From assembly GCA_020633195.1 (NCBI GenBank), contig JACKEC010000014.1, positions 558,001 to 622,000 on the forward strand: a stretch of DNA of 64,000 bases, read 5' to 3'. A program made the translations under genes and the position numbers. Below the pieces are notes generated by a model that did not search any database, was not told the origin of the DNA, and saw nothing but the letters and a program-made list of their open reading frames with translations. Every line of letters begins with the position of its first letter. Position 1 is the first letter of the stretch. This stretch comes from Sandaracinaceae bacterium. GTDB taxonomy: Bacteria > Myxococcota_A > Polyangia > Polyangiales > Sandaracinaceae. This document shows, piece by piece, positions 54,310-61,868 of the stretch.

Positions 54310-55236
54310 ATGACGGCGCCCGTGGTCGATAGCGTCCTGAAACTGATCGGCGGCACGCCGCTGGTGCGGCTGAACCGCATCTCGGCGGGCTCCGGCGCGA
54401 CGGTGTGGGGGAAGGCCGAGCACCTCAACCCGGGGGGCTCGGTGAAGGACCGCATCGCCCTGGCGATGATCGAGTCCGCCGAGGAGGCCGGGAAGCTGCG
54501 GCCGGGGATGACGGTGGTGGAGCCCACGAGCGGCAACACCGGGATCGGGCTCGCGCTGGTCTGCGCCACCAAGGGCTACCCCTTGGTCCTGACCATGCCC
54601 GAGAGCATGTCGCTCGAGCGCCGCCAGCTCCTCGGCGCGTGGGGCGCGGAGATCGTGCTCACCGACGCGGAGCGCGTGATGGAGGGGGCCATCGAGGCCG
54701 CCGACCGCATCGCCGCCGAGCGGGGCGGCTTCCGCCCCCGACAGTTCGACAACCCCGCCAACCCCGACGTCCACGGTCGGACCACCGCGCGCGAGGTGCT
54801 CGACGCGCTCGGCGAGCGCCCCCTCAGCGCCTTCGTGGCCGCGGTCGGCACCGGCGGCACCATCTCTGGCGTCGCGCGGGTCCTCCGGAAGGAGCGCCCC
54901 GACGCGAGGATCCTCGCGGTCGAGCCCGCGTCGAGCCCCGTGCTCAGCGGCGGCGTGGTCGGGCCCTCGAAGATCCAGGGCCTCAACGCGGGGTTCGTCC
55001 CCGCCAACTACGACGCCTCGGTCGTCGACGAGGTCCTCACCGTCACGGACCGCGACGCGTGGGACATGAAGCTCCGCCTCGCGCGCGAGGAGGGGCTGCT
55101 CGTCGGGATCAGCGCGGGCGCCAACGTCGTCGCCGCGCTGCGCGCCGCCGCCACGCGTGGCCCCGACGACAACGTCGTGACCGTGCTCTGCGACACCGGG
55201 GAGCGGTACTTCAGCCTGGGCGAGTTCTTCGAGTGA
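54310..55236 (+). CDS. cysK: Cysteine synthase A-type enzyme
   Basis: 308 aa from an ATG at 54310 with TCGAGG at a good distance (an earlier GTG at 54304 is less likely). The fold-type II PLP enzyme has the Schiff-base Lys in NPGGSVKDRIA (near residue 43), the PTSGNTGIGLA substrate loop, and the PLP-phosphate loop GTGGTISG. It makes cysteine from O-acetylserine or O-phosphoserine and sulfide. It overlaps the E1-like gene by 4 nt. There is a second, different synthase (CysM) four genes later. Confidence 0.9.
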   Translation: MTAPVVDSVLKLIGGTPLVRLNRISAGSGATVWGKAEHLNPGGSVKDRIALAMIESAEEAGKLRPGMTVVEPTSGNTGIGLALVCATKGYPLVLTMPESMSLERRQLLGAWGAEIVLTDAERVMEGAIEAADRIAAERGGFRPRQFDNPANPDVHGRTTAREVLDALGERPLSAFVAAVGTGGTISGVARVLRKERPDARILAVEPASSPVLSGGVVGPSKIQGLNAGFVPANYDASVVDEVLTVTDRDAWDMKLRLAREEGLLVGISAGANVVAALRAAATRGPDDNVVTVLCDTGERYFSLGEFFE

Positions 55237-55949
55237 GCGACGCCCGCGTCCTCCTCGTCGGGGCCGGCGGCCTCGGCTCGCCCGCGGCGCTCGTGCTGGC
55301 GCGCAGCGGCGTCCGTCGGCTGACGCTGATCGACGACGATCAGGTCGACCTCTCCAACCTGCACCGTCAGGTGCTCTACGACGACGGCGACGTCGGCCAC
55401 TCCAAGGTCCACCGCGCGGCGAAGCGCCTCGAGCGCGAGGGCGCCACCGTCGAGGTCATCGAGGGCCGCCTCCTGCCGCCGATCGCCGTCGACCTCGTCG
55501 GCCGCTTCGACCTCGTCATCGAGGGCGCGGACAACTTCGCGACCAAGTTCCTCACCAGCGACGCCTGCCAGCTCGCGGGCGTCCCCGTGGTCCAGGCCGG
55601 CGCGGTGCGCTGGGCCGGCTGGGCCCTCGCGAGCCTGCCGGGTCGGAGCGCGTGCCTGCGGTGCGTGTTCGAGGACATCCCCCGGGACCGCGTCGAGACC
55701 TGCGCGGTGGCCGGCGTCGTCGGCGCCGTCGTCGGGGTGCTCGGCGCGCTCGAGGCGGCGCTCGCGATCCGCCTGCTCCACGGCGACGAGACCGCCGCGG
55801 GCGAGCTCTGGAGCTACCGCGCCCTCGCCGCCCATCCCCTGCGCGCCTCCCGGGTGCGCCCGCGCGCCGGGTGCTCGTGTCGTGAGCGCACCCTCCCCGA
55901 CCCCTTGACGGTGGAGCGCTATGCTCCACCCCCTTGTACGAACCCCTGA
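55233..55949 (+). CDS. E1-like adenylyltransferase (ThiF/MoeB family)
   Basis: 238 aa from a GTG. It starts directly at the nucleotide-binding strand (GAGGLGSP at about 10-17) with DLSNLHRQ, DNF and the zinc Cys set CLRC...CSC. It lacks both the N-terminal helix (RxxRH-LPEIG-GQ) and the C-terminal rhodanese domain of MoeZ. It would adenylate the C-terminal Gly-Gly of the CysO-like carrier encoded next; how sulfur is then delivered is open. A separate miniature protein at 56235 carries the missing N-terminal motif. Confidence 0.88.
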   Translation: MSDARVLLVGAGGLGSPAALVLARSGVRRLTLIDDDQVDLSNLHRQVLYDDGDVGHSKVHRAAKRLEREGATVEVIEGRLLPPIAVDLVGRFDLVIEGADNFATKFLTSDACQLAGVPVVQAGAVRWAGWALASLPGRSACLRCVFEDIPRDRVETCAVAGVVGAVVGVLGALEAALAIRLLHGDETAAGELWSYRALAAHPLRASRVRPRAGCSCRERTLPDPLTVERYAPPPCTNP

Positions 55950-55956
55950 GGTAACG

Positions 55957-56229
55957 ATGGCGATCACCGTTCGAATTCCCACCCCCCTTCGCACTCTCAC
56001 CGGCGGCGCCGACGAGGTCCAAGCGGAGGGCGCGACCGTCGGCGCGCTGATCGACGCGCTCGAAGCGAGCTACCCCGGCATGAAGGACCGGCTCTGCGAC
56101 GAGAAGGGCGTGCGGCGCTTCGTGAACATCTACGCGAACGACGAGGACATCCGCTTCCTCGACGACCTCGACACCGCCCTCGAGGAGGGCGACTCGGTCC
56201 AGATCGTCCCGGCCATCGCGGGCGGCTGA
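55957..56229 (+). CDS. cysO: CysO-type sulfur carrier protein (ThiS/MoaD family)
   Basis: 90 aa from an ATG at 55957 with GAGGTAACG before it. It ends with the Gly-Gly used for thiocarboxylate formation. The opening and close are strongly like Mycobacterium CysO: IPTPLRTLTGG and then VNIYANDEDIRFL, SVQIVPAIAGG. The carrier holds sulfur as a thiocarboxylate, gives it to an activated serine on CysM and is released as a cysteine adduct. Its gene lies between the E1-like and CysM genes. Confidence 0.93.
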   Translation: MAITVRIPTPLRTLTGGADEVQAEGATVGALIDALEASYPGMKDRLCDEKGVRRFVNIYANDEDIRFLDDLDTALEEGDSVQIVPAIAGG

Positions 56230-56234
56230 CAGGA

Positions 56235-56558
56235 GTGCGGCACGCGCGGCACGTGGCCCTCCCCGAGATCGGGGACGAGGGTCAGGCTCGCCTCGAGGCC
56301 GTGCCGGTGCACGTCCTCGGGGACGCGCGCGCCGTCGCGACCGCCGAGGTCTACCTGGAGCGCTCGGGCGTCACGATCTCGTCGACGGGGCGGGAGGTCC
56401 GGGTCCCCGCGATCCGTTCCGGGCGCCCCGAGCTCGAGGAGGCCGCGGCGTTCGTCGCCGGGGCGCTCGCGGCGGTCGAGGCGATCAAGGCCGTGGTCGG
56501 CGCGGGCGAAGCCGCAGATGTGCACGTGACGTTGACAGGTCCAGAGGAGGCTTCGTGA
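56235..56558 (+). CDS. Miniature E1-like (MoeB-derived) protein
   Basis: 107 aa from a GTG at 56235, 5 bp after cysO and overlapping cysM by 4 nt. Residues 1-48 match the N-terminus of MoeB/ThiF (RHARHVALPEIGDEGQARL), including the helix whose Arg reaches the partner's ATP site, but the next GxGGLG is degenerate (VLGDARAVA). Residues about 70-98 match the MoeB C-terminal helix (FVAGALAAVEAIKAVVGAGE). About 130 middle residues, including the catalytic and zinc sites, are missing. It looks like a shrunken paralog of the E1-like protein. Whether it is active as a helper in trans is inference. It is coding: it is frame-consistent and coupled to its neighbours. Confidence 0.75.
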   Translation: MRHARHVALPEIGDEGQARLEAVPVHVLGDARAVATAEVYLERSGVTISSTGREVRVPAIRSGRPELEEAAAFVAGALAAVEAIKAVVGAGEAADVHVTLTGPEEAS

Positions 56559-57478
56559 GGCACGGCGCCATCGAGTCGATCGTCGAGGCCGTGGGCAACA
56601 CGCCCGTCGTGCGGCTGCGGAGCATCGAGCGGGACTGCCCCGGCGTGGAGCTGTGGCTGAAGCTCGAGTACGCCAACCCGGGCGGCTCGGTGAAGGACCG
56701 CCCCGCGCTCCAGATGATCCAGGACGCGCTCGCCGACGGGCGCCTCACCAAGGACAAGATCCTCATCGACGCCACGAGCGGGAACACCGGCGTGGCGTAC
56801 TCGCTGTTCGGCGCGGCGCTCGGCATCGAGGTCCACCTCGTGATGCCGCTCAACGTGTCCAAGGCGCGCAAGGACATCACCCAGGCGTTCGGGACCAAGC
56901 TCATCTACAGCGACCCGATGGAGGGCTCGGACGGCGCCATCCGCCACGTGCGCGACCTCGTGGCCCGCGAGCCCGACCGCTACTTCTACCCGGACCAGTA
57001 CAGCAACCCGTCCAACCCGCGGGCGCACTACCTCGGGACGGGCCGCGAGATCCTCGAGCAGCTCGGCGACCGCATCACCCACTTCGCGACGGGGCTCGGG
57101 ACGAGCGGCACGATGATGGGCACCACGCGGCGGCTCAAGGAGCACGACCGCCCCATCCGCTGCGTCGCGTTCGAGCCCAACGACGCGCTGCACGGCCTCG
57201 AGGGCCTCAAGCACATGGCCAGCTCGCTGGTGCCGGCCATCTACGACGCCACGCTGCCCGACGAGATCATCGGCCTGCCCACCGAGGAGGGCTGGGACAT
57301 GGCCGACCGCGTCGCGCGCGAGGAGGGGCTGCACATCGGTCACTCGGCTGGCGCCAACGTCTATGGGGCGCTGCAGATCGCCAAGACGCTCGACACCGGG
57401 TGCGTGGTGACCATCGCCTGCGACCGCGGCGACCGCTACTTCGCGCCGATGCGCTGGGAGAAGAAGTATGTCTGGTGA
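56555..57478 (+). CDS. cysM: CysM-type cysteine synthase using protein-bound sulfur
   Basis: 307 aa from a GTG with AGAGGAGG upstream. PLP Lys in NPGGSVKDRPA, the SGNTGVA loop and the GTSGTMMG phosphate-loop. Its opening (ESIVEAVGNTPVVRL) and order match Mycobacterium CysM, which uses O-phosphoserine and CysO thiocarboxylate; adjacent cysO and mec genes support that. The Arg that reads O-phosphoserine in Mycobacterium lies in a diverged loop here, so that substrate is inferred. It overlaps the Mec+ gene by 11 nt. Confidence 0.92.
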   Translation: MRHGAIESIVEAVGNTPVVRLRSIERDCPGVELWLKLEYANPGGSVKDRPALQMIQDALADGRLTKDKILIDATSGNTGVAYSLFGAALGIEVHLVMPLNVSKARKDITQAFGTKLIYSDPMEGSDGAIRHVRDLVAREPDRYFYPDQYSNPSNPRAHYLGTGREILEQLGDRITHFATGLGTSGTMMGTTRRLKEHDRPIRCVAFEPNDALHGLEGLKHMASSLVPAIYDATLPDEIIGLPTEEGWDMADRVAREEGLHIGHSAGANVYGALQIAKTLDTGCVVTIACDRGDRYFAPMRWEKKYVW

Positions 57479-57974
57479 GATCCCGAGCTGGATTCGAGGC
57501 GGGCTCCGGTTCCCGCGCGCGGTGCTCGACGACATCGAGGCCCACGCGGTCGAGGAGTACCCGTCCGAGTGCTGCGGCTTCGTGGCCGGACCGGCCGACG
57601 ACCCGCCCCTCGCGAGCCAGGGCGCGCGGGAGGTGAACGAGGCGGACAAGTACCACCGCCTGGATCCCGAGCGCTTCCCGCGCACCTCGAAGATGTACTT
57701 CAAGATCAACGAGCTCCGCGCCGCGCGGAGCTTCGAGGCGGGCGAGGCGTCCGGTCAGCCGATCAAGGTCATCTACCACTCGCACTGCGACGCCGGCGCC
57801 TACTTCAGCGCCGAGGACGCGGCGACGTTCGCGTCCGAGGGGCAGCTCATGTGGCCCTGTGCGTTCCTCGTCGTGAGCGTCGTCGAGGGCGAGATCCGCG
57901 ACCGGAAGCTCTGGGTCCACCGCCCCGGCACCGACACCTTCGACGAGTCGTCGTTCGAGGTCGTCGACCCTTGA
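57468..57974 (+). CDS. mec: Mec+ type JAMM zinc peptidase (releases cysteine from CysO)
   Basis: 168 aa from an ATG. The full JAMM set is present: E34 (EYPSECCG) and H104-x-H106-x7-S114-x2-D117 (HSHCDAGAYFSAED). In Mycobacterium, Mec+ cuts the CysO-cysteine adduct to free cysteine and regenerate the carrier. The 11-nt overlap with cysM fits a stoichiometric pathway. Its stop overlaps the TTG start of the next gene. Confidence 0.93.
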   Translation: MSGEIPSWIRGGLRFPRAVLDDIEAHAVEEYPSECCGFVAGPADDPPLASQGAREVNEADKYHRLDPERFPRTSKMYFKINELRAARSFEAGEASGQPIKVIYHSHCDAGAYFSAEDAATFASEGQLMWPCAFLVVSVVEGEIRDRKLWVHRPGTDTFDESSFEVVDP

Positions 57975-58936
57975 GCGGCCACCCGCGCAACCCCTACCTC
58001 ACCGTCGACGTCGTGGTCGAGGTGCGGGGCGGCGTGGTGCTGATCGAGCGAGCGCGGCACCCCATCGGCTGGGCGCTCCCGGGCGGGTTCGTCGACTACG
58101 GGGAGGAGCCGGCGGACGCCGCGCGGCGCGAGATCGAGGAGGAGACGGGCCTCCACGTCGAGCTCACCGATCTGCTCGGGACCTACGGCGCGCCGGACCG
58201 CGACCCGCGACAGCACGACGTCTCGATCGTGTTCGTCGGACACGCGAGCGGCGAGCCGCGCGGCGGCGACGACGCGGCTCGCGCGGGGATCTTCGCGCTC
58301 GACGCCCTGCCCTCGCCGCTCTGCTTCGATCACGCGCGCGTCCTGGCGGACTACCGCTGGTGGAGGGAGACCGGCGAGCTCCCGACGCCGGCCCCGGGGC
58401 TCCGCCCGGACGTGCTCCGGGACGCCGCGCGGGACGCCCTCGAGGCGGCCCTCACCGGCCGCCCGGCGCGCCCCTCACGCGGCGAGCAGGCGCCGTGGGC
58501 GCAGGCGAACGGCGCGTCCTTCGTGACGCTGCGCCGCCCCGACGGGTCGCTCCGCGGCTGCATCGGTGAGATGGTCGCGCGGCGCCCTCTGGCGACGTCG
58601 GTGCGCGACAACGCCGTCGCGGCGGCGCTCCGGGACCCGCGCTTCGCCCCCGTCACCGCGGCCGAGCTCGACGGGCTCGAGATCGGCATCAGCGTGCTCA
58701 CCCCGACGCGCCGAGTCGGCTCCCCCGCCGACGTGGTCGTGGGCAAGCACGGCGTGCTCGTGACGCGCGAAGGCCACCGCGGGGTCTTCCTCCCCGAGGT
58801 GGCCGTCGATCAAGGCTGGGATCGCGAGACCTACCTGTCGGCCATCTGCCAGAAGGCCGGGCTCCCCGTCGACGCGTGGCGGCACCCGTCGACGGAGCTC
58901 GCGGTCTTCGAGACCGTGAAGATCAACCCGCGTTGA
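57971..58936 (+). CDS. Nudix hydrolase fused to an AMMECR1 domain
   Basis: 321 aa from a TTG (57971) whose TTGA overlaps the mec stop; later GTGs would cut into the Nudix fold. The Nudix box (38-60, GGF-x5-E-x7-REIEEETG) is complete. A short linker leads to an AMMECR1 domain (about 145-318) with LRGCIG at 194-199 and a conserved Cys in the same site. AMMECR1 proteins are of unknown chemistry. The Nudix part may cleave a nucleotide byproduct. It is the last gene of the operon and overlaps rplS at the 3' end by 14 bp. Confidence 0.82.
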   Translation: MSGHPRNPYLTVDVVVEVRGGVVLIERARHPIGWALPGGFVDYGEEPADAARREIEEETGLHVELTDLLGTYGAPDRDPRQHDVSIVFVGHASGEPRGGDDAARAGIFALDALPSPLCFDHARVLADYRWWRETGELPTPAPGLRPDVLRDAARDALEAALTGRPARPSRGEQAPWAQANGASFVTLRRPDGSLRGCIGEMVARRPLATSVRDNAVAAALRDPRFAPVTAAELDGLEIGISVLTPTRRVGSPADVVVGKHGVLVTREGHRGVFLPEVAVDQGWDRETYLSAICQKAGLPVDAWRHPSTELAVFETVKINPR

Positions 58937-59309
58937 TCTTCTTGATGTCGGTCTCGCCGCGCTGCGACTGGCGAAGGCGGGCCTTCTTGCCGCGCAGGTT
59001 GCGCAGGTAGTAGAGCTTGGCGCGGCGGACGTGGCCACGGCGGACCACCTCGAGGCGCTCGATCTTCGGGCTGTGAGCCGGGAAGATGCGCTCGACGCCG
59101 ACGCCGTAGGAGACCTTGCGGACCGTGAAGGTCTCGCGGTTCCCGCCGCCCTTGCGGCGGATCACCACGCCCTTGAAGACCTGGATCCGCTCCTTCTCAC
59201 CCTCGCGGATGCGGTAGTGGACCTCGACCTGATCGCCGGGGCGAAAGTCGGGGAGCTGGCGGAGCTGAGCGGACTCGATGGCCGCGATTGCGGGGACGAC
59301 GCCGGACAT
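58923..59309 (-). CDS. rplS: Ribosomal protein L19
   Basis: 128 aa, normal length. Typical motifs: FRPGDQVEVHYRIREG, VFKGVVIRRKGGG, RKVSYGVGVERIFP, then RRAKLYYLRNLRGKKAR. The ATG at 59309 has GAGGT upstream. It is a 50S protein near the 30S interface. In most bacteria rplS follows trmD; here a SPOUT gene lies between them. The gene has a separate 81-bp gap before it. Confidence 0.96.
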   Translation of the reverse strand: MSGVVPAIAAIESAQLRQLPDFRPGDQVEVHYRIREGEKERIQVFKGVVIRRKGGGNRETFTVRKVSYGVGVERIFPAHSPKIERLEVVRRGHVRRAKLYYLRNLRGKKARLRQSQRGETDIKKINAG

Positions 59310-59390
59310 TCTGGAGTTACCTCGGGTCTTCTCTAACGCACGGCACCCGCCGCGCTGGGTCGCGGCATTTAACACGCGCTACCGGGCAGG

Positions 59391-59945
59391 TCAATCGAAG
59401 TGGCCGAAGAGACGGTCGAGGGTGATCGCGACCGCCGCCCGGACGGAGAGGTGGTTGTAGCTCGCGCCCGGCTGGATGGGCGCGAGCACGCGGTCCGCCG
59501 CGGCCATCACCGACCCCGCGAGCCCGTGCCCGGTCCCGAAGACGAGGAGGCCCGGGCGGGTCTCGAGCTCGGCGGTGAGCGCCCGGTAGCCCGTCGTCGC
59601 CCGGCTCACCCGGGCGGAGGTGACGACCGTGAGCGGGGACTCGCCTGCGGCGGCTTCCACGTGGGCCGCCGCCTCCTCGAGGCTCGACACGATCGTCACG
59701 CGCCCGAGGGCCTCGCTGCGCTCGGGGACCCGACGCGCCCCGGCCCCGTCCCGCCAGTGCGAGAGGATCCGCTCGACGAGGAGCCGCTGCGCCTCGATCG
59801 GGGTCACGATGAAGTAGCCCGCGAGGTCGTAGGTCCGCGCGCTCCGCGCGATGTCGTGGACGTCGAGGTTCGTGACCGCGGTGGTGATCACCTCGCCCTG
59901 TCGGTCCACGACGGGGTGATGCACGAGCGCGAGCCAGACCTTCAC
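59391..59945 (-). CDS. SPOUT-type RNA methyltransferase (Methyltrn_RNA_4 family)
   Basis: 184 aa from a GTG coupled (GTGA) to trmD. The sequence runs KVWLALVHHPVVDRQGEV at the start and LLVFGTGHGLA, then GASYNHLSVRAAVAITLDRL at the end, the trefoil-knot pattern of the family known from Thermotoga. No function has been proven for it. Its placement between trmD and rplS suggests tRNA or rRNA methylation. An RNA substrate is inferred from the SPOUT fold. Confidence 0.85.
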   Translation of the reverse strand: MKVWLALVHHPVVDRQGEVITTAVTNLDVHDIARSARTYDLAGYFIVTPIEAQRLLVERILSHWRDGAGARRVPERSEALGRVTIVSSLEEAAAHVEAAAGESPLTVVTSARVSRATTGYRALTAELETRPGLLVFGTGHGLAGSVMAAADRVLAPIQPGASYNHLSVRAAVAITLDRLFGHFD

Positions 59946-60679
59946 GTGTTCTCCTCGAGCCACGCCTGCTCCTCGGCGTCGAGGGTCCGGCCGTGGATGA
60001 GGTCCGGGCGCCGCCGCAGGGTGCGCACGAAGGACTCGCGCCGCCGCCACTCGGCGATCTTGGCGTGGTTGCCGCTGAGCAGGATCTCGGGGACCGGCGC
60101 GCCTCGGAACTCGGCGGGCCGGGTGTACTGCGGGTACTCGAGGAGGCCGTGGCTGTGCGACTCCTCCTCGATGCTCTCGGGGTTGCCGAGGACGCCGGGC
60201 GCGAGCCGCGCGGTCGCCTCGATGACCGCGAGCGCCCCGATCTCGCCGCCCATGAGGACGAAGTCCCCGAGGCTGATCTCGAGGTCCATGCGCTCGCGAG
60301 CGCGCTCGTCGAGCCCCTCGTAGCGCCCGCACACGAGCGTCAGCGCGGGCCGCGCGGCGAGTTGACGTGCGATGCGCTGGCTGAAGCGCTCGCCCTGCGG
60401 CGTGAGGAGGACCCGCGTGGGGCGGGTCGGCGCCCGCCGCGCCTCGAGCGCGTCGGCGTGCTCCATCGCGTCGACCACGGGACCCGGGCACATCACCATC
60501 CCGCTTCCGCCGCCATACGGCGTGTCGTCGATGGAGCGGTGCTTGTCGGTCGCGAAGCGCCGCGGGTTGATGGTCTCGAGCGCGATCCGCGACTCTCGAC
60601 GCGCTCGGCCGAGGAGGCCCTCGCGACAGAAGCGCTCGACCAGCTCGGGGAACACGGTGACGACGTAGTACCGGATCAT
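59942..60679 (-). CDS. trmD: tRNA (guanine-37-N1) methyltransferase TrmD
   Basis: 245 aa. Motifs: TVFPEL at the start, DDTPYGGGSGMVM, LVCGRYEGLDERA, ISLGDFVLMGGE and LLEYPQYTRPAEFRG. The knot binds SAM and the enzyme methylates G37 in tRNAs that read CNN codons. It overlaps rimM by 4 nt (ATGA). Confidence 0.97.
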   Translation of the reverse strand: MIRYYVVTVFPELVERFCREGLLGRARRESRIALETINPRRFATDKHRSIDDTPYGGGSGMVMCPGPVVDAMEHADALEARRAPTRPTRVLLTPQGERFSQRIARQLAARPALTLVCGRYEGLDERARERMDLEISLGDFVLMGGEIGALAVIEATARLAPGVLGNPESIEEESHSHGLLEYPQYTRPAEFRGAPVPEILLSGNHAKIAEWRRRESFVRTLRRRPDLIHGRTLDAEEQAWLEENT

Positions 60680-61230
60680 CGCTTCTTGGCGGGGACGGGG
60701 ACCACGTCGAGGTCGGCGAGGTGGTCGACGACGACGCGCCGCGCGTCGAGGTCGACCTCGACGACGTACGCCTCGAGGAGCGGGACCTCACGGACGCCAT
60801 CGTCGCCCGTGAGGACGAGGCAATCGACGCTCGGATACCGTATCACGTCCGAAACGATGCCGACCCGAGCGCCCGCCGGGTCGAACGCCTCGAGGCCCAC
60901 GAGATCGGCGTGGTAGTACTCGTCGTCCTCGGTCTCGGGCAGCGCCTCGCGCGGCGCGCAGACCTCGAAGCCCCGGAGCGCGTCGGCCGCCTCCCGGCCG
61001 ACGACCCCGTCGAGGGTCATCAGGACGATGTCGCCGTGGAGCTTCGAAGAGCGCACGGCCACGCGTCGCGAGGTGTCGTCGCGCGTCAGCCACACGTGCT
61101 CGAGCTCGAGGAGCACCTCGGACTCGGCGTTGTAGCGAAAGACGCGCACCTCGCCGCGGACCCCGTGGGGTCGGGCGATGGCGCCGAGCGCGACCAAGCG
61201 CGACGGGGGCCCCGACTCGTGGGCCGTCAC
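60676..61230 (-). CDS. rimM: Ribosome maturation factor RimM
   Basis: 184 aa from a GTG. The N-terminal barrel has LGAIARPHGVRGEVRVF and the C-terminal PRC-like domain has YYHADLVGLEAFD and VPLLEAYVVEVDLDARRVVVD. It helps the 30S head mature through S19/16S binding. The position (rpsP-khpA-rimM-trmD) is conserved. Confidence 0.96.
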   Translation of the reverse strand: MTAHESGPPSRLVALGAIARPHGVRGEVRVFRYNAESEVLLELEHVWLTRDDTSRRVAVRSSKLHGDIVLMTLDGVVGREAADALRGFEVCAPREALPETEDDEYYHADLVGLEAFDPAGARVGIVSDVIRYPSVDCLVLTGDDGVREVPLLEAYVVEVDLDARRVVVDHLADLDVVPVPAKKR

Positions 61231-61236
61231 GCGAGG

Positions 61237-61476
61237 CTACTCGAGGATGTCGAGGATCGCGCGGCGCCGCATCCGCGCCGAGGTGGCGCTGAGGAGCGTT
61301 CGCATCGCGCGAGCCGTCCGACCATCCTTACCGATGACCTTCCCGAGATCGCTGGGCGCGACGGTGAGCTCGAGGATGATCGCGCGGTCGCCTTCGACCG
61401 CCTCGACCGTGACGTCCTCGGGATCATCGACGAGCGCGCGCGCGATGTAGTCGATCAGCTCGGCGAGCTGGTCCAC
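61237..61476 (-). CDS. khpA: KH-domain RNA-binding protein KhpA
   Basis: 79 aa from a GTG at 61476; longer frames upstream have no basis. A single KH domain with GKVIGKDGRTARAMRTLL (the GxxG loop is GKDG). It binds RNA and often pairs with KhpB/Jag in cell-envelope control. It lies 4 bp after rpsP. Confidence 0.93.
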   Translation of the reverse strand: MDQLAELIDYIARALVDDPEDVTVEAVEGDRAIILELTVAPSDLGKVIGKDGRTARAMRTLLSATSARMRRRAILDILE

Positions 61477-61480
61477 GGGC

Positions 61481-61753
61481 TCAGGCCTCGGGCGCGGCCG
61501 CGGCGGCCGCCGCCTGCATGCGACGCACGGCGTTGATGAGCTTGCGGGCCCGCAGCGTCGGCTGCGCACCAACGCTCATCCAGTGCTCCGCGCGGGCGAG
61601 CTCGAGGGTGATCTCCTCGTCCGGACGCGAGGGATCGTAGGTGCCGATCTGCTCGAGGAACTTCCCATCGCGCGGCGACTCGGAGTCGGTGACGACGACG
61701 TGGTAGTAGGGCTTCTTCTTGGCGCCGTGGCGCGCCAAACGAATCTTGACCAT
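61481..61753 (-). CDS. rpsP: Ribosomal protein S16
   Basis: 90 aa. Starts MVKIRLARHGAKKKPYYHVVV and carries IGTYDPSR and HWMSVGAQPT, standard for S16. An Ala-rich tail closes it. It is the first gene of the ribosome-maturation operon. The minus-strand leader between 61754 and 61868 holds two inverted repeats (GCTCCC at 61785 with GGGAGC nearby; GGCGG-AAGCTAG-CCGCC near 61806). Confidence 0.97.
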   Translation of the reverse strand: MVKIRLARHGAKKKPYYHVVVTDSESPRDGKFLEQIGTYDPSRPDEEITLELARAEHWMSVGAQPTLRARKLINAVRRMQAAAAAAAPEA

Positions 61754-61868
61754 CGGAAAAAACGCCTTTTATGGGTCTCGTACCGCTCCCCCGGGGAGCA
61801 GGACGGCGGAAGCTAGCCGCCGCCCTCGGGGTCGTCAAGGCGAGGTAGCCTTGCTACACCTCCGCCGC
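61754..61868. promoter_or_regulatory. Divergent intergenic region with two inverted repeats
   Basis: 115 bp between rpsP (minus) and the cytochrome gene (plus). It holds a G+C-rich inverted repeat at 61785-61799 and a second one near 61806-61822. An A/T-rich patch (GGAAAAAACGCCTTTTATGG) sits just upstream of rpsP. It probably has both promoters and may be a leader for the ribosomal operon. No specific boxes are claimed. Confidence 0.35.
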
